From positions 1-20,802 of the IMG/VR virus record IMGVR_UViG_3300009008_000297: a DNA stretch of 20,802 nt. One strand, 5' to 3'. Of the stretch, positions 6,620-12,400 are shown in pieces (within the stretch, counting starts at the first letter, position 1; the number at the start of each line of letters is the position of its first letter). The DNA is from a virus. The position numbers and the translations under genes were made by a program. The notes under the pieces are model-generated. The model was given only the letters and a program-made list of their open reading frames with translations. It did no database searches and was not told the DNA's origin.

Positions 6620-6832
6620 ATGGTAACTTTTAAGCAACAAATAAATAAACAAAAATCAGACCATAGTGGTAAAAATTCTAAATTAAAAGGGGGTTATAAT
6701 ATTGTCATTGATAAAATTAGAACTTTCATACCATTCCATATGGACCCTAAAAATTTTAACAGAATTTTCACAGCAGATTCAATAAAAGCAAAGCGTAAAT
6801 TATTAAAAGAAAAAAAGAATTTAAGCCTATGA
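6620..6832 (+). CDS. Small hypothetical basic protein
   Basis: The 70-residue, Lys-rich protein begins MVTFKQQINKQKSDHSGKNS and ends KAKRKLLKEKKNLSL. It has a central IRTFIPFHMDPKNFNRIF segment. No family is recognised. It starts 7 nt after the HNH gene, and its stop overlaps the next start (ATGA), so it belongs to the same message. Confidence 0.55.
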   Translation: MVTFKQQINKQKSDHSGKNSKLKGGYNIVIDKIRTFIPFHMDPKNFNRIFTADSIKAKRKLLKEKKNLSL

Positions 6833-7149
6833 AGAGACAGAAAAGTATCCTAGAAAATATAAAGTTAATAAAAAAAATAGCAGACAAATATCAATGGCAA
6901 CATCTTTGTACCCAGGAAAATATTTCAATGATAAGTTTTAAAAAACAGGGTTGGCGAGTTAATATTTATTATTCCAAAGGTACAGTAGGAACATCAATTA
7001 ATCATCCACAACATGGTCGTACTCAGTTATTTAGAAGAGGAATTTATACCGCCGGCCAACTAAAAGATATTTTCCAAAATCCAAGAGTCCATACCGGTAA
7101 AGGTTACTATATGAAAAATGGCCAAATGCTAAGTCAATTAAAAAAATAA
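6829..7149 (+). CDS. Conserved hypothetical phage protein
   Basis: The 106-residue protein has an N-terminal helix (ENIKLIKKIADKYQW), followed by alternating strands: MISFKKQGWRVNIYYSKGTVGTSINHPQHGRTQLFRRG. A short helix, AGQLKDIFQNPRVHTGKGY, closes it. The RVNxYYxxGTVGTxLxHPKxGxTQLFRR pattern is, from memory, found in several phage and eukaryotic small proteins of unknown function. Translation is coupled to the preceding gene through ATGA. No catalytic residues can be assigned. Confidence 0.7.
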   Translation: MKRQKSILENIKLIKKIADKYQWQHLCTQENISMISFKKQGWRVNIYYSKGTVGTSINHPQHGRTQLFRRGIYTAGQLKDIFQNPRVHTGKGYYMKNGQMLSQLKK

Positions 7150-7150
7150 T

Positions 7151-7624
7151 ATGAACCAACCACCATTATTTGATCAATATTTAGATCCTGTAAGATTAAA
7201 AGAAGGCAAAGACAAATGCCCGTGTTGTGGTAAACTCATGAGGGCATATTGTAAAACTCTTGATAAAAGATTTGCTGGCTATTTAGAAGATATGTTTATT
7301 TTTTTAAGGAATAGACCAAGTATGATTTTCCGGCCAGAAGAAATTTTTGGAGATGATCATCGTAAATTAAATGATTTCCAAAAGTTAGGATATTGGGGTT
7401 TAATAAACAAAGAAGGTGGGGGTCGGTGGAAAATGAGTCCAAAGGTAGTTCGTTTCTTATTTAATAAAATTTCACTCCCTAAAAGGCTTTGGGTATTTAA
7501 TAATAAAGTTATTTTAACTGAAGATGAAACTGTCACGATTGATAAATTAGATCCACGGTGGCAAGAATGCCGGGCTGATTATGCTCAGGACTATGTACCA
7601 CAAAATTATAAATTAGAATTTTAA
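7151..7624 (+). CDS. Phage protein with zinc knuckle and winged-helix-like fold
   Basis: The 157-residue protein has a CPCCGKLMRAYC cluster (residues 23-34) that could bind zinc. A helical region follows (FAGYLEDMFIFLRNR), then segments that look like a winged helix: EEIFGDDHRKLNDFQKLGYWGLINKEGG and WKMSPKVVRFLFNKI. The start is one base after the previous TAA. A DNA-binding or regulatory role is suggested by the fold pattern; no named family can be assigned. Confidence 0.7.
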   Translation: MNQPPLFDQYLDPVRLKEGKDKCPCCGKLMRAYCKTLDKRFAGYLEDMFIFLRNRPSMIFRPEEIFGDDHRKLNDFQKLGYWGLINKEGGGRWKMSPKVVRFLFNKISLPKRLWVFNNKVILTEDETVTIDKLDPRWQECRADYAQDYVPQNYKLEF

Positions 7625-7700
7625 TTAAAATGAAAGAAATAAAAACATCACAAACAACAGAAGAAAAGACCAAAAATGTTTAACTGATGATTGTTACTCT

Positions 7701-7925
7701 ATGTTTAATTCTACTTGTGCTTCACGTGATTATCCAAAAGGAGACATCTTAAAAGTTACTTACAAGAACAAAACAATCGAATGTAGAATTAGTGATTATG
7801 GACCAGAAGCCTGGACAGGTAGAGATATAGATTTATCTAGTTATGCTTTCAAACAATTAGCACCTTTGAAACAAGGTTTATTAAAAGAAAATATAAGTTA
7901 TGCCACATCCAAAACAAAAAACTGA
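7701..7925 (+). CDS. RlpA-like double-psi beta-barrel fragment (probably frameshifted)
   Basis: The 74-residue ORF matches the C-terminal two thirds of the RlpA/DPBB domain: CASRDYPKGDILKVTY, CRISDYGPE, TGRDIDLSSYAFKQLAPLKQG. The Asp in SDYGP corresponds to the conserved Asp of RlpA-type barrels, which act on peptidoglycan. Without upstream sequence it would lack the first strand. The same frame is open back to 7629 and encodes CLTDDCYSMFNSTCASRD, but without a start. A short ORF from ATG 7630 (MKEIKTSQTTEEKTK) runs into it at the A-run 7672-7676, where one extra A or a -1 slip would join them into a 98-residue protein. There is no signal peptide. A cell-wall role in lysis or entry is inferred. 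Confidence 0.6.
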   Translation: MFNSTCASRDYPKGDILKVTYKNKTIECRISDYGPEAWTGRDIDLSSYAFKQLAPLKQGLLKENISYATSKTKN

Positions 7926-8019
7926 AACAGCCTTTAAGGGAATTTGTAAAGTTGATAATTGCCGGGAAAAAGTAGTGGAAAGAGGTTTTTGCTGGTGGCA
8001 TAATAAAACTAAAAAATAA
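7900..8019 (+). CDS. 39-residue zinc-knuckle protein
   Basis: ATG 7900 overlaps the RlpA-like gene by 26 nt. The peptide MPHPKQKTETAFKG is followed by CKVDNC and CWWH, giving a C-x5-C...C-x2-H arrangement suited to one zinc ion. Small phage CxxxxxC...CxxH peptides of this kind are common and uncharacterised. It ends in a Lys-rich tail, and an AAAGGA ribosome site for the next gene follows. Confidence 0.55.
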   Translation: MPHPKQKTETAFKGICKVDNCREKVVERGFCWWHNKTKK

Positions 8020-8038
8020 TTAAAGAAAGGAATATAGT

Positions 8039-8206
8039 ATGGAAGATGAAATAAAAAGAATAGGTAAAATTAAAGATAAAGAAAAACAGAAAAAGGAATT
8101 AGCAGTATTATTAGGAGCTTTAGCGATGGCTGAATTTGGTATGGAAGCAGGATTTGAAATGTTTAAAACTATAAATAATTTTGAAAATGTAGATAATTCT
8201 AACTAA
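8039..8206 (+). CDS. Small hypothetical helical protein
   Basis: The 55-residue protein is preceded by GAAAGGA about 10 nt upstream. It has a strongly charged N-terminal half (EDEIKRIGKIKDKEKQKKE) followed by a hydrophobic, small-residue helix (LAVLLGALAMAEFGMEAGF). The second half might associate with membranes or dimerise. No family is recognised. The 28 nt after it contain a 4-bp GCCC/GGGC mini-hairpin and nothing else. Confidence 0.5.
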   Translation: MEDEIKRIGKIKDKEKQKKELAVLLGALAMAEFGMEAGFEMFKTINNFENVDNSN

Positions 8207-8234
8207 CTAACGCCCCTCGGGCAAATAAAAAATT

Positions 8235-8540
8235 ATGAATTATATAAATAAAATAAAAAAATTATTGGACAATGAATTAAAGATGTCTGGTACTGAATAC
8301 AAAGGATTATTAGACTATTACGGATTATTAGTGCTAACTGTAGGAAAAGATTGTACTCAAGAAGATATTCACGATGCTTGGTCATTTTGGCAAAATCATA
8401 CACAACCAAATCATAAATCGCTTAAACCATTCTCTGAATTAACAAAAAAAGTTCAAGAATTAGATGAGCCATATAGACAAGCGGTTGTAAAAGTGGCTAA
8501 TCAATTAACTAACCCAACCCCTAACCATAAGGATAAATAA
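8235..8540 (+). CDS. Conserved phage protein (actinophage-type helical family)
   Basis: The 101-residue all-helical protein contains YGLLVLTVGKDCTQEDIHDAW, then SFWQNHTQPNHKSLKPFSEL and VQELDEPYRQAV. From memory this HDAWxxW.....P.H.SL.PFxxLxxxVQxLDxPY pattern defines a small family seen in many actinobacteriophages and other phages, with unknown function. All key positions appear intact. It is the longest of a run of small accessory genes here. Confidence 0.7.
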   Translation: MNYINKIKKLLDNELKMSGTEYKGLLDYYGLLVLTVGKDCTQEDIHDAWSFWQNHTQPNHKSLKPFSELTKKVQELDEPYRQAVVKVANQLTNPTPNHKDK

Positions 8541-8543
8541 AGT

Positions 8544-8756
8544 ATGAAAAAATATTTAATTTGCCCTGAAAAAGTTATTAGTAAAAATGATGGAGATTTA
8601 CATTTTATAAATGCGAATAGTTTGATGCAACTTTATAATGTAAAGCCAGAAGAATGTATCATTATAAATAATAAAGAAGATTTACAAGGTTTAGATATTA
8701 CCAAATATACTATACTTAGACCAAGATATGATGGAAATTATAACCTTAACAAATAA
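8544..8756 (+). CDS. Conserved small phage protein
   Basis: The 70-residue protein reads MKKYLICPEKVISKNDGDLHFINANSL, LYNVKPEECIII and LRPRYDGNYNL at the C-terminus. This layout (CPxxxxSKNDGxxHxIxAxxLMxLY.V.P.EC...L.PRYDGNY) recurs in phage proteins of unknown function, again from memory. It starts 4 nt after the previous stop. Confidence 0.7.
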   Translation: MKKYLICPEKVISKNDGDLHFINANSLMQLYNVKPEECIIINNKEDLQGLDITKYTILRPRYDGNYNLNK

Positions 8757-8760
8757 AAGT

Positions 8761-8871
8761 ATGAAATTAAAAGACCAAAAAAATAAATGTTGGCATTCAG
8801 AAGATTATAAATACGAAGATGATGATGGTGATGAAAACTGTGAAAAATGTGAAAAAGAATTAAAATCTTAA
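8761..8871 (+). CDS. 36-residue acidic zinc-ribbon peptide
   Basis: ATG 8761 lies 4 nt after the previous stop. The peptide has CWH (residues 10-12), an acidic centre (KYEDDDGDEN) and CEKC (27-30), which could form one zinc site. Many phages carry such CxH...CxxC mini-proteins. It is too short for any further assignment. Confidence 0.5.
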   Translation: MKLKDQKNKCWHSEDYKYEDDDGDENCEKCEKELKS

Positions 8872-8893
8872 CAAATAAAAGGAGAAAAGAGGT

Positions 8894-9115
8894 ATGAAAA
8901 GATTTAGATATTTAATAATTATAATGTTAGATAAAAACCCTAAATATTGTTGGGCAAATCTTGTAATGTGGGCGGAAGGTTATAGAAGTTTTTGGAGTTT
9001 ATTTTTTAAGAACCATCAGCAAAATGATTATAAAGAACAAATTTGTAGGAAAAAATATGATACCCCTTGTGCTTACTGTGGTAAATGTGAAATAACAGGA
9101 AGATTTTATCTTTAA
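8894..9115 (+). CDS. Cys-rich hypothetical protein
   Basis: The 73-residue protein has a clear ribosome site (AAAGGAGAAAAGAGG just upstream). Hydrophobic and aromatic residues dominate the first half (YLIIIML, WANLVMWAEGYRSFWSLFF). The C-terminus carries CRKKYDTPCAYCGKC, a four-Cys cluster that could bind zinc. It might be peripheral to the membrane. No family is recognised. Confidence 0.6.
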   Translation: MKRFRYLIIIMLDKNPKYCWANLVMWAEGYRSFWSLFFKNHQQNDYKEQICRKKYDTPCAYCGKCEITGRFYL

Positions 9116-9139
9116 CCCCAAAAATAAATTAAAGTAAAT

Positions 9140-9292
9140 ATGAGAAAGATAATTAAAAAAATAAAATTCTGGTTATGGTGGCATTTTAAAGCAACGGAAA
9201 AAGAAAAATGTCGTTGGGATACAATAACCTTAGGTATAAGTATTATGAAAAACAATAAAAGAATAAATCCTAGAAAAATTTATAGATATTAA
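9140..9292 (+). CDS. 50-residue basic peptide, Trp-rich
   Basis: ATG 9140 begins MRKIIKKIKFWLWWHFKATEKEK, a cationic amphipathic start with three Trp residues, and ends RINPRKIYRY. It is very basic overall. The character suits a membrane-interface or nucleic-acid-binding peptide. The ORF is short and lacks a clear ribosome site, so confidence is moderate. Confidence 0.4.
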   Translation: MRKIIKKIKFWLWWHFKATEKEKCRWDTITLGISIMKNNKRINPRKIYRY

Positions 9293-9311
9293 CTTTTAAC
9301 CAAACAAACCT

Positions 9312-9599
9312 ATGAAAGATAAAGAGATATTAGAGGAATTAAAGAAAGCTGAAAAAGCCTTAGAAGAAGAAAGAAATCTTGAGCAAGTAACTTTCTATGA
9401 AGGCTATATTAAAGGTTTAAAATACGGTAACCAAGCATTAAAAAAACAAAGAGAGGAGATAGTTAGTGAGATTGAAGAAAGAATGGAAACACATACTCAC
9501 GACTCTATTCCAAGTTATACCGCAGGTTTAGATGAAGGATGTGTTATTTGTATTAAAAACAAAACCCTAACTGACTTAAAAGATAAATTATTAAAATAA
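9312..9599 (+). CDS. Helical/coiled-coil hypothetical protein
   Basis: The 95-residue protein is highly charged. Its N-terminal heptad-like helix (EILEELKKAEKALEEERNLEQ) is followed by FYEGYIKGLKYGNQALKKQREEI, a second helix. Then comes a segment with THTHD, a CVIC pair and a Lys-rich end. The two helices suggest a small coiled-coil protein. A related layout occurs in phage proteins of unknown role. Confidence 0.6.
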   Translation: MKDKEILEELKKAEKALEEERNLEQVTFYEGYIKGLKYGNQALKKQREEIVSEIEERMETHTHDSIPSYTAGLDEGCVICIKNKTLTDLKDKLLK

Positions 9600-9605
9600 A
9601 CTATT

Positions 9606-10343
9606 ATGAGAGAAATAAAATTTAGAGAAGATATAGAATATACGATTACTCATTCTCCTAGCAATGGTAAAATGATTGATGGTTATGTTTATTGTATTAA
9701 AACTAAAAAACCAAAACATAAGGATGCAAAAGGTTGGTATAAAAGACAAGGTTATATTATGAGATTAGTTGAGGGACATCCTAATGCTGATAAAAGAGGA
9801 TATGTTCCAGAACATAGACTTATAATGGAAAAACATCTTGGTAGATTTCTAAAATCAGAAGAAAAAATACATCATAGAAATCAAAATAGAGAAGACAATA
9901 GCTTTGACAATTTAGAATTATTTGGTAATCAAGCTAAACACGCTGAAAGTCATTTAGTTGGGAAAAGAAATCCTCACGGACAATTTATAGCAGATGAACC
10001 AATTTTTAGTGAATTAAAGTTTAGATTATATAACAAAAACACTAAAACAACTTATATTTATACTTTAGCTACTTTAATCGGCACTACTTTTAGAAGAGGA
10101 CAATTTGAATTTAGGGGAAGATGGACAGGCTTAAAAGATAAAAACGGAAAAGAGATTTACGAGGGGGATATTTTAAAACAACATAAAAATAAAGGCAGGA
10201 TGTTTAAGGTATTTTGGAATAAAGATGGTTCTTGGTTAGTTGAAGAAATAAACGAACCATCAATTTGGAATAGAGTATGGGCTTGGGCTAAAGTTACTGA
10301 AATCATCGGCAACATCTACGAAAACCCAGAATTATTAAAATAA
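9606..10343 (+). CDS. HNH endonuclease domain fused into a YopX protein
   Basis: The 245-residue protein combines two families. Residues 1-7 (MREIKFR) are the standard YopX start. Residues about 40-118 are an HNH_3-type domain: GYVPEHRLIMEKHLGR with H70, IHHRNQNREDNSFDNLEL with H89/H90 and N102. From about 135 the protein returns to YopX sequence: ELKFRLYNKNTKTT, GRWTGLKDKNGKEIYEGDIL, and EIIGNIYENPELL. The YopX start is thus present twice (REIKFR and SELKFR), as if the endonuclease entered in frame near the N-terminus and the edge was duplicated. YopX function is unknown. Both domains appear complete, so the fusion may be an active nuclease. Confidence 0.8.
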   Translation: MREIKFREDIEYTITHSPSNGKMIDGYVYCIKTKKPKHKDAKGWYKRQGYIMRLVEGHPNADKRGYVPEHRLIMEKHLGRFLKSEEKIHHRNQNREDNSFDNLELFGNQAKHAESHLVGKRNPHGQFIADEPIFSELKFRLYNKNTKTTYIYTLATLIGTTFRRGQFEFRGRWTGLKDKNGKEIYEGDILKQHKNKGRMFKVFWNKDGSWLVEEINEPSIWNRVWAWAKVTEIIGNIYENPELLK

Positions 10344-10363
10344 CCATTAACATAAAAAGTATT

Positions 10364-10660
10364 ATGGAATATGAAATAAAATTTACTATTAAATTAAGAG
10401 GTTTTATTAAACCAATAGCAGAATTTGAAGATAGAATTAACGAATTTATGTCTCAAATGGGACATAAAGAGAAAATAACAACTTCAACAGATATTTTTTC
10501 TATGATATTAAAGGTTGATAGAGAATTATCTAAAGAAGAACAAGATAAAGTAAGTGCTATATTAAAGGCACAAATAAAAAAGAATATGCCACAATATGAC
10601 ATTATACTTAAATCATTTAGTTGTAAGTCAAAGCAAGAAGTCTTGCAGTCAGCCGAATAA
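10364..10660 (+). CDS. Hypothetical protein, two-domain alpha/beta
   Basis: The 98-residue protein starts MEYEIKFTIKLRGFIKPIAEFEDRI, with a beta strand followed by a helix. A second alpha/beta unit reads DIFSMILKVDRELSKEEQDKVSAILK. The strand-helix-strand-helix order resembles small phage proteins of unknown function. It is the last gene before the structured noncoding block at 10664. Confidence 0.6.
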   Translation: MEYEIKFTIKLRGFIKPIAEFEDRINEFMSQMGHKEKITTSTDIFSMILKVDRELSKEEQDKVSAILKAQIKKNMPQYDIILKSFSCKSKQEVLQSAE

Positions 10661-10663
10661 ATC

Positions 10664-10829
10664 CTTGCCAATGAAATGAGGGTCGCGCCTTCGGGAATGC
10701 AAACCTCGCCATAAGGTTTCGCAGTTAGTCAAGCTATAAGTCTTTGCAATAATTCTAAATTATTTAAGAATAACCATCTTCTCCAGTTCCTAAGATTTGG
10801 GGGCTGGGATAAGAATTGTTATTTAAGAT
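10664..10829 (+). ncRNA. Structured noncoding leader upstream of the tRNA-like RNA
   Basis: This gene-free stretch has clear foldback structure and more G and C than its neighbours. A stem GCAAACCT (10699-10706) pairs with AGGTTTCGC (10714-10722), with one bulged C and loop CGCCATA. A C(UUCG)G turn lies just before it. A second hairpin around 10780-10815 pairs CCAG with CTGG and TTCT with AGAA. ACCTCGCCAT (10703-10712) is exactly complementary to ATGGCGAGGT (10828-10837), the start of the tRNA-like element, so an alternative fold is possible. No ORF is supported. Whether this is one RNA with the next element is unknown. Confidence 0.4.
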
Positions 10830-10963
10830 GGCGAGGTGGCGGAATAGGTAGACGCTAGGCTTCAAGTAATTAGTTATAAGAGATTGTCTAAAGCTAATTA
10901 TCGCCAAGACAATTATGTAGGGTGATGACTGGGTTATAACTGCTCCAAATCCCTACCCTCGCC
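10830..10963 (+). ncRNA. tRNA-Leu-like RNA with internal pseudoknot
   Basis: A 7-bp acceptor-like stem GGCGAGG (10830-10836) pairs with CCTCGCC (10957-10963). After it, TGGCGGAATAGGTAGACGC matches the 8-25 region of bacterial tRNA-Leu (GCG/CGC D-stem, GG in the loop), and TTCAAG follows where an anticodon loop (CAA) would be. The rest departs from a tRNA. GTAATTAGTT (10866-10875) pairs with AGCTAATTAT (10892-10901). Its loop contains ATTGTCT (10883-10889), complementary to AGACAAT (10907-10913), which makes an H-type pseudoknot. A 6-bp stem GTAGGG/CCCTAC (10917-10922, 10951-10956) stands where the T arm should be, but its loop is 28 nt. No CCA is encoded. It is not a normal tRNA; it may be a derived or mimic RNA. 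Confidence 0.45.
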
Positions 10964-10989
10964 TTCTTAGCTAATAATTTTAGGAGGAT

Positions 10990-11013
10990 ATGAAATGGAT
11001 TAAAATTTTATGA
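10990..11013 (+). CDS. 7-codon leader ORF coupled to the nuclease gene
   Basis: A near-perfect ribosome site TAGGAGG (10981-10987) precedes ATG 10990, which encodes only MKWIKIL before TGA. That stop overlaps the ATG of the next gene (ATGA at 11010-11013), whose own start is too far (about 22 nt) from the ribosome site. The mini-ORF therefore probably delivers ribosomes to the nuclease start by coupling. Confidence 0.45.
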   Translation: MKWIKIL

Positions 11014-11666
11014 AAAAGTATGTTAGTTTTAGTGAGCTTTATCTTTGGTACCGGGATAAAGAAGAATATATTGATCGATATATAAAGGGTATTGAGTATA
11101 AAGCCACTCCCGAACAATTTTTAGGCAAAACAGTTCATCAAGTAATTGAAGATCCTCGTTATGATTGGTTAAAAATTTTGAAGCAGGAAGGTTATGGCCA
11201 TAAAGAAATAATGCCAATTAGGAAAGCCATAAGCAAACTTCACGCCAAAACAAAGTATGTTCCTGAAAGAGAAAGGGCTTATATCGCAGAAACGCCCTCT
11301 GGGATTAAACTTTTTTGTTTTTGGGATGGATGGGATGGCTTAAAAAAAGAACTTTACGAATACAAAACATCAAAATATCCAGAACGCTGGAATCAAAAAA
11401 TAGTGGATTATCATAAGCAATTATCATTTTATGCCTATGCTTATTGGCTAAATACCCATGGTTTTTTTAGAAATATCCATCTTTATTTTGCTGATTTGGC
11501 CAAGGGGAATGTTAAACATTATCAAACTGCTAGAGGGCGCCGGGATATTGAATGGATAGCAAATTGGATAGAAGAAGGTGTGGTGGAGATTAAAAAATCT
11601 GGTTTGTGGGAAAAGCGATTGGCCAGGAATGAGCAATATAAAAGATTTACTGAAAAATTAGTATGA
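11010..11666 (+). CDS. Second PD-(D/E)XK (RecB/Cas4-like) nuclease
   Basis: The 218-residue protein starts SFSELYLWYRDKEEYIDRYIKG, the typical first helix of RecB/Cas4-type domains. It then has GKTVHQVIED with H43, FWDGWDG with D106/D109, the core ELYEYKTSK with E117 and K119, and QLSFYAYAYW with Q137 and Y141. The set matches a PD-(D/E)XK active site. It lacks the Cys cluster of Cas4. It differs from the nuclease at 3285 in length and motif spacing. The stop overlaps the methyltransferase start (ATGA). A link with DNA modification or host DNA degradation is possible; the substrate is unknown. Confidence 0.72.
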   Translation: MKKYVSFSELYLWYRDKEEYIDRYIKGIEYKATPEQFLGKTVHQVIEDPRYDWLKILKQEGYGHKEIMPIRKAISKLHAKTKYVPERERAYIAETPSGIKLFCFWDGWDGLKKELYEYKTSKYPERWNQKIVDYHKQLSFYAYAYWLNTHGFFRNIHLYFADLAKGNVKHYQTARGRRDIEWIANWIEEGVVEIKKSGLWEKRLARNEQYKRFTEKLV

Positions 11667-12367
11667 AATATAAAAACAAAATAATCTGCGGTGATGCTTT
11701 AATAGAACTTAAAAAAATGAGGGATGAGTTTGTTGATATGTCTATAACTTCACCGCCTTATTGGGCTTTAAGAGATTATGGTGTTAAAGGACAGTTAGGT
11801 CTTGAGTCAACTTTTCAGGAATTTATAACAAAGCTCTGCGATATTTATGATGAAGTCAAAAGAGTTTTAAAACCAGAGGGGACTTGCTGGGTTAATTTGG
11901 GGGATACTTATGCTAGTAGTCCAGATGGTAGAAAAGATAAATCAGTTGGTTGGGATGGAAAACCTAGAAATAATTTAAAAGAAAGCCATAAGGCAATGTC
12001 AGTGGTAAGACGCGATAAAATAAAAGGAATACCGCAAAAATGTCTCTGTCAAATCCCCCAACGCTTTTCAATAGAAATGTGTAATAGAGGTTGGATTTTA
12101 AGAAATGTGATTATCTGGCATAGTGTATGGTCAATTAGTCCAAAACCTTATCCCGAAGCTCATTTTGCTGTTTATCCAACTGAATTACTTTACACCCCAA
12201 TAAAAGCCGGTTGTCCTAAAGGAGGATTGGTTTTAGATCCTTTTATGGGTTCAGGAACAACAGCTTGGGTGGCCCGGAAATTTGGTAGAGATTATTTAGG
12301 TATTGAATTAAGTCCGGAATATATAAAGTTAGCTGAAAAGAGGTTGGCTCAACAAATATTATTATAA
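11663..12367 (+). CDS. DNA methyltransferase (N4/N6, SPPY type), target-recognition region missing
   Basis: The 234-residue protein has the class-beta amino-methyltransferase order: motif IV TSPPYW (29-34), then GQLGLE and LKPEGTCWVNLGDTY. Motif I, LDPFMGSGTT (191-200), is near the C-terminus and binds S-adenosylmethionine. Related enzymes have roughly 100 residues between RNVIIWHKPN and xVWSIxPKPYPEAHF, holding target-recognition elements. Here IIWH (150-153) runs directly into SVWSISPKPYPEAHF, an in-frame loss. Catalytic and cofactor motifs remain, but base or site specificity may be gone. The SPPY form suggests N4-cytosine methylation, though N6-adenine cannot be excluded. Phages use such enzymes against restriction. 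Confidence 0.78.
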   Translation: MKYKNKIICGDALIELKKMRDEFVDMSITSPPYWALRDYGVKGQLGLESTFQEFITKLCDIYDEVKRVLKPEGTCWVNLGDTYASSPDGRKDKSVGWDGKPRNNLKESHKAMSVVRRDKIKGIPQKCLCQIPQRFSIEMCNRGWILRNVIIWHSVWSISPKPYPEAHFAVYPTELLYTPIKAGCPKGGLVLDPFMGSGTTAWVARKFGRDYLGIELSPEYIKLAEKRLAQQILL

Positions 12368-12400
12368 ATTAACTTTACCACGAGGCTAAGTGTTAACTAT

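Noticed and set aside
8207-8234. GCCCCTCGGGC as a terminator
   Set aside because: The stem has only 4 bp with a 3-nt loop and no T-run follows, so it is too weak to call.
10830-10963. Ordinary tRNA-Leu(CAA) or tmRNA
   Set aside because: The D region fits tRNA-Leu, but no proper anticodon stem, variable arm or 7-nt T loop can be drawn. No tmRNA tag ORF is seen. It is reported only as tRNA-like.
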